Source of the DNA: Dendrobium chrysotoxum
Lineage: Eukaryota; Streptophyta; Magnoliopsida; Asparagales; Orchidaceae
NCBI GenBank assembly: GCA_019925795.1
Contig: CM034297.1
Location: forward strand, 45,282,683-45,346,682
Length of the DNA: 64,000 bases
Reading direction: 5' to 3'
The translations under genes were made by a program, and so were the position numbers. Below the pieces are notes generated by a model that was not told the DNA's origin, did no database searches, and saw only the letters and a program-made list of their open reading frames with translations. Shown here piece by piece: positions 11,540 through 23,460 of the stretch. The first letter of the stretch is position 1. The number at the start of each line of letters is the position of its first letter.

Positions 11540-12480
11540 GTGTCTATTATGGTTAGACTAGAAGAAGAGAACAAAATAGCACAAGTGAAGGGCAAGAGGC
11601 CTAAGTCTCCACAAAAAGAGTTTGTCCCAATCAAATCTGGTAAAAGTGAAAGTGATCAGTTACATGTAATAGCATTTAGGCTCCCTGCCCAGAGACGTGA
11701 AGTCTCCAGCTCAATAGATGGAGTAGAGCTACCATATTTTAGCCTTCCTCCATCTCTAAAGGAGGAGATCCCAAGACCCATTATGGATGCCACCCATATG
11801 ACTACCAACCTCAGGACAATTATAGGGGAAAAGGTAGGGGACAGTGAAATAATGGAGTTGATAATGGGATGATGGTAGAATCCATCAATGCATCTCAAGA
11901 AATTAAAATGCAAGAAATTATAGAGAAGTTGGAAAATAAGGAATTTGAAATGGTGATGGAGTACATCAACTATTTGCCTATTAATCCTGAGTCCATTGAG
12001 GGGAGACCCATTGATGAATTGGTTCAAGAGATCAGGGATATACTGAAAATAAAAAAGTAATTAAATAGAACAGGATGATATTTTGATTGACACTAGTGAG
12101 GGGGATGTTCCTACGAGTAATTTATTTATGGTAAAGACCAAATCAGTTGATCCTAGCAGGGCATAGCCAGAGAAATAAGAGGAGTTAGCCCAGTGGATTT
12201 ATATTCAAATGAATTTGCCAGGCTTAGAGATAAAGATGAATATATTAGAAATCTTGAGAAAAAAGTGGAAGAGATGTTGTTGAGAGTTACAAAAATATAG
12301 GATGAGCTGGCTAAAATACAACAGTCTCATGTTGAGCAACTACAGGTAATATTACATACAGTGGGTGAGTAGAGTAGAAGGCTAGAGCCAACTTTAGGGA
12401 TCCCTATAGTCCCTACAACACCAGTAGAAAAGGACATCAAATAAATGATCAAAAATTAAGTAAGGGAGGCCTTAGCCCAA
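11540..12480 (+). pseudogene. T1 region between the upstream ORF and the gag core, broken frames
   Basis: Two fragments (11540-11872 and 11869-12060) lie in different frames, so at least one frameshift separates them. The second is acidic and has a heptad-like stretch (KLENKEFEMVMEYINYL). From about 12180 to 12360 another frame encodes charged coiled-coil-like sequence (DKDEYIRNLEKKVEEML). Such segments are usual in gag N-termini, where they mediate self-association. No enzymatic motif is visible. Confidence 0.5.
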
Positions 12481-12589
12481 TCTTAAGGGACCGCGTCTAT
12501 TCCAAAGGTTAGACCCTACCCCAAAGAGTATTATTCAGTTTCTTATCCCAAGGACTTTATGGATGATCTTTTGATTTAGTTCCTTATCC

Positions 12590-13470
12590 CAAGGTTAGAC
12601 CCTACCATCATCATTTAATGTCTTCAGTGGTAAAGAAAACCTAAGGCAACATCTGGCCCATTTTTGTGCAAACTGTTGCAATGCTGGAGGGTTTGATACT
12701 CTGCTATTTCAACAGTTAGTTAGCAGTCTCTCTGGAATTATTTTTGAATGGTACCGATCTGCCTAACAGTTCAGTGAGGATATTGAGAGTCTATTATTAA
12801 AGAGATTCTCTAGAACTCACCATCATATCACTGTGGGTGATTTGGTCGAAGAAAAGCAAAAGCTAGGAGAGTCTCTAGTTGAATACATTTTTAGGTGGCG
12901 AAACCTCTCAATGAAGTATGAACCCCAGTTGCAAGAGCAATATGCAATGGAAGTTTTGCTAAAGAATATCCACGGTCTTATTACTTTTCTCCTAAAGGGC
13001 TTCACTATAAAGACTTTTGAGAAATTACATAACAAGACAAGTAACTTATAGGAAGAAGCTTCTAGAATGCCATTCTTGAAGGATTTGCCTGATGAAAAGA
13101 AAGCAGAAAGCCTCAAAAGTCTTTTGAGAAGAAGTCAGCAACCATATTAACAGTAGATAAGGGGAAGCAACCAATGAAAAATAGAATGATCTTCCACTTC
13201 AACAATTTCAGGTAAGCCTCTATCCTTTTAGAGATCATTACTCTACATCCTTTAAAAAGAAGATGGTGAAAGTCTATCCATTTCAGAGAGAGTCAATAAG
13301 AAAAATTTTTAAGAGTCTATTAAAGAAAGTAGACTTCAAGTTGCTAGAGGACAAGAAGCCTGAAGAGGCAAATAAGAGGGATGATTCCAATTTTTGCCCA
13401 TACCACCGCATGTTGGGCAATACAACTAAAGATTGTTTTACCTTTAAGGACTAGCTTGAAAGAAACTTTA
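12590..13470 (+). pseudogene. gag: T1 gag core (Retrotrans_gag type), frameshifted
   Basis: Capsid region of a Ty3/gypsy Gag. From about 12600 the reading FNVFSGKENPRQHLAHFC begins the conserved Retrotrans_gag fold. It continues through FEWYRSA, LLLKRFSRTHHHITVGDL (12833-13051 is the clean part) and VEYIFRWRNLSMKYEPQL. A second clean frame (13263-13454) holds the basic tail SIRKIFKSLLKK and FCPYHRMLGNTTKDC, a Tat-type substitute for a classic zinc knuckle. Stops at about 12767, 13049 and 13150 and frame changes show that it is dead. T2 carries the same tail at 63358-63603 on the minus strand. Confidence 0.82.
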
Positions 13471-14545
13471 AACATGGCAACATTAACATTCCAAAGGAAT
13501 ACTTGGTAGATACGAATCAGTGGTCCATCAAAGTCATTTTAGGTAACAATTCTAATATTTTTCTGTCCATTAAAGATTATTGGGACATTATTTTATCTTG
13601 GGCATTTAAAAAGTTAATTAATAAATCTTTTTAACTTTCCCAGTAGTTGTTGATGAGAGCCCAAGGCCCAATCTTAGAGGTTAAGTTGGAGGCATCATAG
13701 GAGGATGTTGAGATGATTTCCCCTCCAGTAGTTGTAGGAACTATTCTAATTAATAAAAAAGAAAAATAGTGATATATTTGTAGAGAGGAAACATATAGTT
13801 GATGAGAGATGCATCCAGATGATAGATGGTGGAGAAAAACACCTATCTCGACTAACTTTATTTGACTTTTATTTTTCCCTATCAAAGGAAAATGGTCATA
13901 AATCAATGAAACATCCTTCTGTGTATGTTATGATGATTAATAATAAAATTGTGGTGAAAGTAGAATATACTGGAGATCAAAATTAAGACATAGCAATGAT
14001 CGATGAAAATTCCTCAAAAATTGATCCTTTGAATTCAATCTCTAAAGACATGAACCTGAAATCTTATCAGATAGTTACATCCCTGAAATTAATTTCTAAG
14101 GGAGTTCTATCATGATATATTTTCTATCATGATAGATTTTTTTAGATTCATACTATCAATCAGAAAAAAAAACAGCATGGCCTAAGGATAATGTAGACCC
14201 CACTATAATTTGTCCTTTTGAGGAGATTGTGGAGATACAATTTTGTGATAGTAAAGTCTTACTACCTAGGCTTCCAACCAAGGACAAAGGCAAGTAAGTC
14301 ACATCTATTGATTCGATTCAAACTTCCACTCAATAATCAAATCCTTCTTTAAATCCATTGGGTCCTGATCCTAATATTCCCAAAGTTAACTATAACGTTT
14401 TAGCCCATCTTTATAAATTGCCCGCTAGGTTTAGTATCTATGACGCCCTCATTCTCTCAAGAGAAATGAGGAGTCTTTAATCAAAGCACATCTCAACCTA
14501 GAGATTTATTTAGCTTAATTAGCTGCAACTTCCCAAGTTGAAGCT
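13471..14545 (+). other. T1 gag-protease spacer, decayed
   Basis: Short broken frames only, in the position of the gag-protease linker. Fragments such as PVVVDESPRPNLRG-like readings occur around 13640-13690, but no domain can be called. Confidence 0.4.
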
Positions 14546-14960
14546 TTGTATTTCAAAGAAATCCCAAGAGTAACTTTTTCTGATCAGGATCTACTTCTAG
14601 GGACTTCTAATCATAATCACCCACTTTATATTTCCATAAATGTGAGAAATTTTAGATTATCAAGAGTCCATGTTGATCCTAGTGCATTGGTCAACAATAT
14701 AAATGTAAAGACTCATATATCTAAATGTATACACACATATGTTTGCTATTGATCAACTACTATTATGTGGGTTTAATAAAAAAGGCGAGAAGACTTTATG
14801 TTCATTCAAGCTTTTATTAGAGATTGGAGAGTTGAAAACAAAAGAAAAATTTCATATAATTGATTAAGAAACATCCTTCAACATGCTTTTAGGTAGACTT
14901 GGATCCACGAATATTGGATGGTTCCATCTACCCTACACCAATGTGTCAAGTATCAATGAG
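14546..14960 (+). pseudogene. T1 aspartic protease remnant
   Basis: Retropepsin-like protease that would mature the polyprotein. The frame at 14546-14752 contains HPLYISINVRNFRLSRVHVD followed by PSALVN, where the D is the catalytic aspartate and the usual G-(A/S)-S is altered to P-S-A. The next conserved block of Tat proteases appears in another frame at about 14850-14910 (FHIID, then a SFNMLLGR reading). T2 has the equivalent (VLINLGASVNMM) at about 62130-62235. Stops and the frame change indicate inactivity. Confidence 0.7.
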
Positions 14961-15985
14961 ATGGAAATGAATATGTGATTCAAGGTGATTTGCATCCATT
15001 CTCTATTCATAATATTAGGATCTACGAATTTGCTGTGTATTATGCACTCAAAGAGTCCACTACTTATTTTAAAGGAGAAATTGCAATCAAGGAAGAGAAA
15101 ATAAATGAAAAAATGCAAAAGAAAAGAAAAAGTCAAAAGAAAAAAAAAGAGAAAAAGAGAAAATAAAAGAAAGAAAAGAAATAAACAGTGAAGATGACAT
15201 CGAGGGCGTGATCTTTTGGCCTCCAAAAACTTTCCCTCCATGAGGTGGGAGGATGGCCCAAAGAGCACGTGGTCGAGGAAGTATTTCATCTAAAAGAAAA
15301 ACACTCCCATTGTACATTGAATTAGAGTCAAGTTCAGATGATGACTCAAAAGTATGGGGTGCAAGGATTTCTTTTGATTAAAAAAAAATCCTCCTACAAA
15401 ATTTAATATCAATTTAGAACAAGATAGTTACATAGAGGATGATGCTCCAAAAACTCAAAGTGATGACCTTAATTAATAATGTTTGAAAAGCTGAGTAAAA
15501 GAATTAATGCCTTAACCTTAACCCCACTGTCTATTAATAGGGTTGCAGGGTTAGAAGTTAAGGACTCTCCTATTCTAGAAGGTGAAAGAAAAGTCTAAAA
15601 GTTCTTCCCCGGTCCCTCCACCTCAATGTAGAAAGATGATGTATTCCTTGAGGAGAACGATTTCAATGAGTTAATAGAATTACCATTTGGCTATTTTCTT
15701 CTCTGTGTAAGAAATTATGTGTCCAAAGGTCTCACACCAGATCAATGGACCAAGGGTCAAGTTAGATACCATGAGAGCCTATTACATACAAAACATAAAA
15801 GAAATCTGAATAGTGGTATTAGCTTTGGTACCATTGGTTCATTTGACAACAATGAATATTTTCTCGTGATAACAAGTTATCTTGAATCTAGAAGGGTCCT
15901 TGATGAAACTATCAATTCTCTCGATAGGATTTATTTGGAAACATCGAATTACTTAGATGAACTTAATGTTTGAGAGGCACCCCCT
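14961..15985 (+). pseudogene. T1 protease-RT linker
   Basis: Poorly conserved linker with a Lys/Glu-rich low-complexity part (15100-15180). It contains a segment (15210-15480) that aligns with T2 50829-51080 (PKTFPP, then GGRMAQRA and QRARGRGSISS readings). The open frame at 15719-15973 ends in ETSNYLDELNV just before RT and is the last linker part. No known catalytic motif. Confidence 0.6.
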
Positions 15986-15989
15986 AAAT

Positions 15990-17160
15990 TTGAGGAAGAA
16001 ATTAAATCAACAGTCGACGAATTAAAAGAAATTAACCTTGGAATAGATGATGACCCTCGCCCTACCTTCATCAGCTCCTTTTTGAGTGAAGATGAATCGA
16101 GTGATATAATAAAACTTCTTTCTAAGTTTAAGGACTACTTTGCTTAGACATACAACAAAATGATGGGTTTATCCTCGAATATAGCAGTTTATTAACTCAA
16201 GATTTGACCCTATGCTATTTCAGTGAAGCAAGCTCCTTAAAGCATATGTCTGGAGATAGCGCATCAAGTCATTTCTAAAATTATGAAAGTAGTTGAGGCT
16301 ATATTTATTCAAGAGGAGCAGTATCCCTCTTGGGTAGCAAATATCATACCAATTTGAAAAAATGGTCAAATTTGAATCTTTGTCGACTATAGAGATCTGA
16401 ATAAAGCATGTCCCAAAGATTAGTTTCTCTTGCCCATATCTAAACTCATGGTGGTCATTACCTCTTATCACATTATTTTCTCCTTTATGGATAGCTCATC
16501 TAGATATAAAAAAATAAAGATGGCCTCAGTAGATTAGAGAAACACTGCATTCAAAACTTTTATAGGAATCTTTTTTTATAAGGTGATGCCATTTGGTCTA
16601 AAAAATGTTGGTGCAACCTACCAGTGGGTTATGACTCAAATCTTTAATGATCTTGTCCATAATAAGGTAGAATGTTACATCAATAATTTGGTTTTCAAAA
16701 GTCAAGTTAGAGGCTCACTTGTATGACTTAATAATTATCTTCAAGCGATTGCGTCGCTATGGCCTCAAAATGAATCACTTGAAATGTGCTTTTAGTGCCA
16801 CTTCAAAAAAAAATTCATCTTTTTAGTGAGGCATCATGGTATTGAAATTGATCCTGCTAAGATCGAATCCATCTTAGACATGCCACCTCCTAAAAGCCTC
16901 AATCAATTAAGGTCCATTAAGGGTCAATTGGCATATATAAGAAGGTTCATTTACAACCTCTTTAGAAGATGTCAATCTTTCTTTGTTCTAGCTAAAAGGA
17001 ATCTAAATCTATATTGGACAAGAATTCCAAAATACATTCAAAAAGATCAAACAGTATCTTACAAATCCTCCAATCTTGGCAGCCCCTGTTCGGGGATCAC
17101 AATCTACTCTTCCTGAAAAAGCTAGAATTGGCCTAATTATCTTAACACCAGAAAAATGAA
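15990..17160 (+). pseudogene. T1 reverse transcriptase with start of RNase H, truncated
   Basis: RNA-dependent DNA polymerase of a Tat gypsy element. Recognisable in order: EINLGIDDDPRPTFISSFLS (about 16030), YPSWVANIIPI, VDYRDLNKACPKD, FSFMDSSSRY, MPFGLKNVGATYQWV, then ECYINNLVFKS, where the catalytic YVDD aspartates are replaced. After that come RHHGIEIDPAKIE and KSLNQLRSIKGQLAYIRRFI (16826-17116). More than eight stops interrupt the frame. It breaks off about 10 bp before a CACTA terminus at 17170, so RNase H, archaeal-type RNase H and integrase are absent. Confidence 0.88.
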
Positions 17161-17169
17161 TGATGCATT

Positions 17170-17957
17170 CACTATAGGGAAAATTAGTATTTTTGGTAAA
17201 AATAAATCTATCAAAAATGAACGTTATCTGTTAAAATTATTAACGTTTCGATGGATTTCCTATGGAAAATGGGTCAACGATACTATGCACGTCAAAAACA
17301 TGTTTCCGATGGAAATAAGACTGCCAAAAATATTTTTGACGGATTCTCCAATAGTTTTTTGGTGAAAACATTATCTTAAAAATGATTGTTCCATATCCTT
17401 ATTTCTGGTGAGAACTTTCATTGGTATTCCAGTGGAATATGCCGTTAGAAATATCGGCGGTCAGGTCACTAGTTATTTTTGCTGAGATAACCGTCGAGTA
17501 TCACCAATAGAATATCTGCTAAAATTTTCAACAAAAACGTACTACTGGAAACATTACAATAATTTATCATATTATAGTTAATGATGGATAATATGCCAGA
17601 AACCTATACTAGAAATAAAAAATAGCCCTTCCTCTTAAATATTCAACAACACAATAATCTTGCAAAAAGCATATTTATATCATACGCATATTTCAATTTC
17701 GAATAAAAATACTAATATTATATGTAATAAGATAGTTGATTATAAAAATATATTATGCAATTATCAAATAGTTCTAAAATAAATATCAAGTTCATTACAC
17801 AATAAAAATGGACCATAAACTATACAAACACATAATAATAAAATGTCTAGTAATAATAAAAAAGTCTAATTAGAATAAATTTTATCATTCTCCTCCTCTG
17901 CCTATGCTAGCTACTTTCCCTCGTATGCATAGGCTTGCAAGCCATCCTTTCTACTTT
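17170..17957 (+). mobile_element. CACTA-a: one end of a CACTA transposon
   Basis: It begins CACTATAGGGAAAATTAGTA, the CACTA terminal signature, and continues with subterminal repeats of the type TTTCCGATGGAAAT and GGAATATC for about 370 bp. AT-rich DNA follows up to about 17957, where R2 similarity starts. A matching second terminus was not found, so this is a truncated end or an element whose other end lies elsewhere. It differs in family from CACTA-b and -c. Confidence 0.72.
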
Positions 17958-20900
17958 TGCATTTGATCAATTTGGAATTTTCTGGAATTACTTATAAATT
18001 TTTAAAGTTTTGGAGTTTAATTGAATTATTTAATTACTTAATTATAAAGGTTTTGTTAATTTTGCACCAAACTCACTCCAAAATCCTTGAAATCACTCCC
18101 AAATATCAGGGATGACCTATAGGAGTGTTTCAAGGGTTTGGAATTTATTTGGTATTTTTAATAATTTTTAATTATTTAATATAATTAATTGTTAATTTTC
18201 TTTAAATATTAAATTAATGTCAAAATTAAAGTCCAGTGATGGGCATTTAATATTCCTAGGTAGAGGGTTGAATTATGAGCAATTTAATATATTATTTGTA
18301 ATTTTTGAATTTAATTTGGATTTATTATATTTTTTGAAGTTTTAGACCCCTTTAGGGGCTGATTTTTAACTTGATTAATTTCTAACCTATTGGGCTCCAA
18401 TTCTAGTGAAATTTGAACCTAACGTATATGATGTCACGAAGTTCAAAGTCCCCAAGGTTTACTTATATTGGGTGTGTGTGGAATTTTCTAAAAATTTTTT
18501 AAATCATCTAGGCATTGACCTTAATTATTTTTCCTAAGTGTCACCAGTGTTCCCATAGGTTGAAAATAAGGTGTACCTAACCCTTACTCTAAATTATATA
18601 TACCACAAAAAAATACAAGCCTAATTCTAAGTGGTGTGAGAGTTATAAATTTTCAATGTTTTCGCTCAAAATCTATTAAAAAACTTTGAAATTTTAATTC
18701 ACCAGAATCTAGCCATTAACTAGAGCTAAAACGTTTATGGCATGTGGGAAGTACACCTTAGTTTATCCTATCCAAATTTGAGCTCAATCGAATCACTAGA
18801 TTGAGAGTTATCAAAGAAATTTATTTTTTATTAAAAGCTTAACAACTCTCTAAACAGAGATCAAATTCAGTCAAAATAAATTTTTAAAAGAAAAACTTGG
18901 GCTCGAGAAGGTTCCAATGAGCCAAAGAACATTAAATTTGGAAAAGAAATGAAGTTTTGGTGAATTTTTGAAATTTAGAGCATTTAAATTGATTTTTAAA
19001 TCAAATTTAATTCAAAAAATCAGCGGTCAATCATTACAAAGAGACAAATGGTGGCTTTCCTCATACGGGACATGTGGCGGACATCGAAGGTGCCACTTAT
19101 CCACTTCAGCAAACATCTCAGGCAATCTGATCTGGCATGGATCAGATCAACAACCAAGATTTGGCCATGTTGCTCGTGTCTTCTTACTGAAGAACCTGAG
19201 TCTGAACCCCAGGGAAGGCGCGCAGATCTTGGCCATCTAATCGACCTAGTTCAATGGAATGGATGGCCTAGATTAACCTTGATTTTTTAGTTCATTTTTG
19301 AATGCTCATAACTTTCAATCCAACAGTCCAATTTTCACAAAATTTGAAACATAAGCTCTTGGTAACATAATCATTCTCCATGCATCGGGGATTTAGAGTA
19401 ATTTCAAATGAAAGTTTTAACTAAATGTGAGAAAAACTTTCTAACCTGTGGTCGAATTATGATGATCTTAGGCTTGTTGGAAAGCTGGAGAGATCCTCTT
19501 CAACTTCATTGAAGGTTCTAAGACTTGGTTATAGTGGGATTAAAAGTTGTATTCAAAAATCCAATTTCTCTCTCTATTTCCCTCTCTCTTCACCAAAATG
19601 GTGTTTAGAGGTGGAATTTGGTGCGGAAAAGCTTGGAATGGCTGGGGAAGTTGCTAGAGGAGTTGAGGGAAACATTTTGAGAGTTGGAGGCTACTAGAGA
19701 GAGTGTTTGAGTGAATGTTCCCTTAGGTTAAGTTTTCCCCCACTTAACCTTATGCTTTTGAATTGAGTTGCTTGGATTTAGTTGGGGCATAGCTTGGATG
19801 CATGCCAAGTGTCCAAAACTATTAGAAACTAGGGGAGAGGGCATGCAATTGAGTGAGACTTATCTTGGTCCATAGGATGGGGGGACCACACCCTTTTCCC
19901 TCATTTAGCTAAACCAAGTCATGGCTTAGTTTAAGATCTGGATTAGGGGGCCTATACGTTTGCTTTAGGGCTAATTTGGACAAGATTCAAACATGTTTTT
20001 TTGGAGGAAAAAGAGTTCTTAGGTGGCTTGGAGATTTGACCATAATTTGACCCTATCCTATAGGTTTGGTAAACCATGTTGACTTGGTCAACTAAGTCAA
20101 CCCATAGGTTGGGTTTGGGTATAAAAAGTTTGGTTTGATTATTAGAGACTAATGGAGGTGGTCTCAAGTCGAGAAAAAGTCATTTGAATTAAAATGGATG
20201 TTTAAATCATTAAAATTACCTTAATTACTTTAGGAATATTAATTTTAAACCTTAGGGCTTTTGTAGTGCTACTCAATACCTTTCCAGTGAGCCTAAGAAC
20301 ACCCTATTTGGCCAAGTATGTTAGGAGTTATGATTTTTTTTATTTTTTTATAATTTTTTAATTATTTTATTAACCAATTACACAGTTAGTTATGCTTTAA
20401 CATGCGGCATCGTGTGATTAGTTGGCCAATGATTGGCAGCAAATGGTAAAACACGGGAATAACCACAACCATCCTATCTGAGATAATGTGGTTATGATTC
20501 AATTTGCTCCAAGACCAAGGGATCTAATTAGATCCATTAATCAAAACAAACAGCTCTGATTTCATCTTCCAGCTCCCGTACGACTTTTCAGCCATAAACA
20601 TATTTTTGCATGATCCGAGAGATCTAGCTAGTGGAATCATATGAAATTTCATAGATAATATCACCAATACGTGAACCTTTAATCCAACTGTTAGAATCTA
20701 TTGGTTTAAAGGTCACACTTGACAAGATTACCTATCTAGGGAGCTAAGGATTAAGTGGTTACCTCAGGTAATGCTCCAAATGCCAAATCCAAAGTTCAGG
20801 CATGTTCTTCTGACACTAGGCAAGATTTCTTCTCAAGGAAGCATGACTAGAGAAGTAGTGGAGGCCAGACTTTAACCTTGGGCGAAGGAAGTTATCAGAG

Positions 20901-22740
20901 TTCACTTGAAATTATTGGAGGAGGGTACAGGAGATGTTGGGGATCTTGGGGAGATGCTTTTCAAAATGAGAGGAGGGAATTAGAGGCATTGGATGGGTTT
21001 TCCCTATTCAGACCTCTCCAATGGCTTTCAATGGTCAGGATTGCTCAAGGTTGGATGGCTGCCAGCTGGAGGGAGCCATCAGAGAACATTCACTGAGCGA
21101 AATGGTGGCTACCTCAGGTTGTGGGAGGCCATGTTTATCTCATGCGAATAGGGGATCACTAAGGGGTCATTTTCAACTTTTTGGGCCACCTCTGACCACC
21201 ACCAAGGGTAGCTGATGTGGAAAGGCATCTGGAAGGATCCTAAGCTCAATGCATGAGTCAATTAGGTCTGGTGAAAACTAATTGGATAATGTGGCCCAAG
21301 AAAGGGATCTGTGAGCACTTTAGGCTAGCATAACTCTTAACCCAAGTCAACCCAAGGGTTGGGTCGGCCATGGTGGGTGCACAAGATTTTTTTTTATGCA
21401 ATACAAGTGTCAATTTGGAATGATGAAGCCTAGGGTTGAAGTTAACTCAAAGCAAGGTGGATTTAATAACTTTGGGTTAGGCTAATTACCAAACCAAGTG
21501 GACCCAAGGACTAGGCTACCTATGGTAGGCACAATCTATCATGGGGGACCAAGTGCAGGCATTGGTTAAGTTTAAGTTGGCTTAGGTTGGAATTTGGCTC
21601 AAGGAGAGCCTTTTTTGACCACTTTGGTTGAGTTATGTGGCTAACCCCAAGTGGACCCAAGGGTTGAGGTTAATCTCACTCAATTTAAAACGAGATTTTG
21701 GGTTCAATGGAAGTGTTCCCTTGCAATGGGGAGGTCTTTAAGTTCAAAAGGGCTCTTTGGGGGCTTAAGGGCCTATTTGGTCAACTATGGTTTACTTGGT
21801 CAACCACACTTGACCAAAGTTTGGTTTTTGGTCTAACACATTCCAAATGATATTTTGGATATGTTGGAAGAGGTTCCAAGGTTTGATATGGCCTCCTTGC
21901 ATAAAATGCATGTTTGGAGGATGAACGGTTCATTTGGTCAACTATGGTTGAATTGGTCAAACAAGCATGACCACAGCTCAAGTTTGGGTTCAATACACCC
22001 CAAATGAAATTTGTAATGTATTGGAGGAGGTTTCAATAGTTGGTTTGAATGAGCCATGTTGAAGTTTAGGAGATTGATTGATTTAGGGGATTTGGGGTTT
22101 TTTTTTTGGTTTAGGTGACTTCATGGTCATCCAAGGTCAACCATGGTCCACCAAGGGCCCAATGCCTATTCAATGCATTATGATGGTGACTATGAACATG
22201 TCCAAGGGTTTTGACAATATTTCCAAAATGATTTTCACAAGATGCAAGATCCAGTGGCATAGGGTATATATATTTGAAGATTTTGAAGCCCTTGGAGATT
22301 AGTTCAATTTTGTGGGTTAGAGAGCTTGGAAAGCTCTCAAATTTGGAGAGTTAACCTTAGTGATATGGTTAAACAAAATACAAGTGTCTAATTATGAATC
22401 CAAGGACATTTGACATGGTTTTGAAATGATAAAAAAATCATCCAAACTATGTTATGGACATAAGGGTTTTTACTTTGATTTTAGGTTTTGGATTTGGATT
22501 TGGTTTTGGTTTTGAATTTAGTTAATTTAGTTTTGTTTACTCATATTAATGACAATCATTTTGGTGATTACCAATGATTGAGTATGGGGGTAAAACGATA
22601 ATCACAAGGTGATTGTTACTTGAGATGATTTGGATTTGATTTGGACTTGAATTTGATTTGGACTTAATTTGGGTAAGATTTGAATTTAATTTGGATTTGG
22701 TTTGGTTAACCTCATTTAAAAATGAGGTCAACGCTACCCA
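17958..22740 (+). repeat. Long non-coding repeat R2, probable long LTR of a gypsy element
   Basis: Inverted, diverged copy of R1 over about 3.3-4.8 kb. It contains many GGTCAACTATGGTT / TTGACCAAAG variants, which are themselves partly self-complementary. It lies in the same orientation directly upstream of Tekay/Del-like pol (23461), so it may be that element's 5' LTR. No primer site could be confirmed near 22740, and the remaining internal region is too short for gag. Open frames up to 90 codons (for example 18968-19240) have no recognisable content. Confidence 0.68.
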
Positions 22741-23460
22741 CTCTAAATGATGTATCTCACTTGTCCCTAGTCTCTCTCAAACTCTCCTCTAGACCTCTCT
22801 AAATAGCTCTTACAGAAAAAGATTAAAAAAATTATTTATACTTTATAAAAAAATGGACTTAGGTATGACAATGCTTAATAAGGTAGTGTTGAGGCATTTA
22901 AATATGACCTAGCACCTTGGTGCTGTTTGAGTTACTCCACTGCATTATTGGGCTTACCTAGTGTGATTGTTGACTAAATCGATGCAACTTTTAGCTGAGT
23001 TAGCTTGGTGCTTCTTTTCCATAATTATACCTCCATGGCACTATAAAAGATAAGCATTGTGGCACTATCATTTGATCCACTAGGGTGCTAACTTCAATGA
23101 AAATTTCCCAAGACTCTAGCACGGTAATTTCCAAAATTGGTGTAAGAGCATTTAAGATGTTGTAGTGCTGATAGTTATGGCATTGCGGCATTGGTTCTAA
23201 ACTTTGCAAAGTTTGCTCAATTTTTTGAGACATTCTTGCACAACATTTACTAAAATACATATTTTATTGGAATTTAACAAAATAAAATACAACATAATTT
23301 TCACTTAACAAATATTTGGATTTGTTTATCATTGTGCTTAGTGATAATATTTTGGTGTATTCAAAAACAAAAAATACCATGAAAATCATTTAGGACTAAT
23401 ATTAGAGACTTTAAGGTAGCACAAATTATATGCTAAATTTTTAAAGTGTGAGTTTTAGCT
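22741..23460 (+). other. Unassigned sequence between R2 and pol remnant
   Basis: No coding signal. It has repeated GTGCT/GCAC words (for example TAGCACCTTGGTGCTG at 22913), a composition similar to 3550-3660 near R1, so it is probably the terminal part of the same LTR family. It joins the pol remnant directly, implying loss of gag and protease. Confidence 0.4.

Larger units (their letters stand above)
8370..17169 (+). mobile_element. Tat-lineage Ty3/gypsy element T1, decayed and 3'-truncated
   Basis: Order on the plus strand: 5' LTR (to about 10650), an upstream ORF, gag, protease, linker and reverse transcriptase, all with stops and frameshifts. Sequence is collinear with T2 (minus strand, 46200-51434 plus 62023-64000) through the LTR, gag, protease and RT. 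Assignment to Tat comes from the gag core, the RT wording (NLGIDDDPRPTFISS, YPSWVANI, MPFGLKNVGATYQ) and the archaeal-type RNase H seen in T2. Similarity ends at about 17160 where a CACTA terminus begins, so most of RNase H, integrase and the 3' LTR are missing here. Confidence 0.85.

Noticed and set aside
15990..17160. Endogenous pararetrovirus as the source of the RT
   Set aside because: RT wording, gag, LTR and the partner T2 with archaeal-type RNase H all point to a Tat gypsy retrotransposon; no movement or coat protein is seen.
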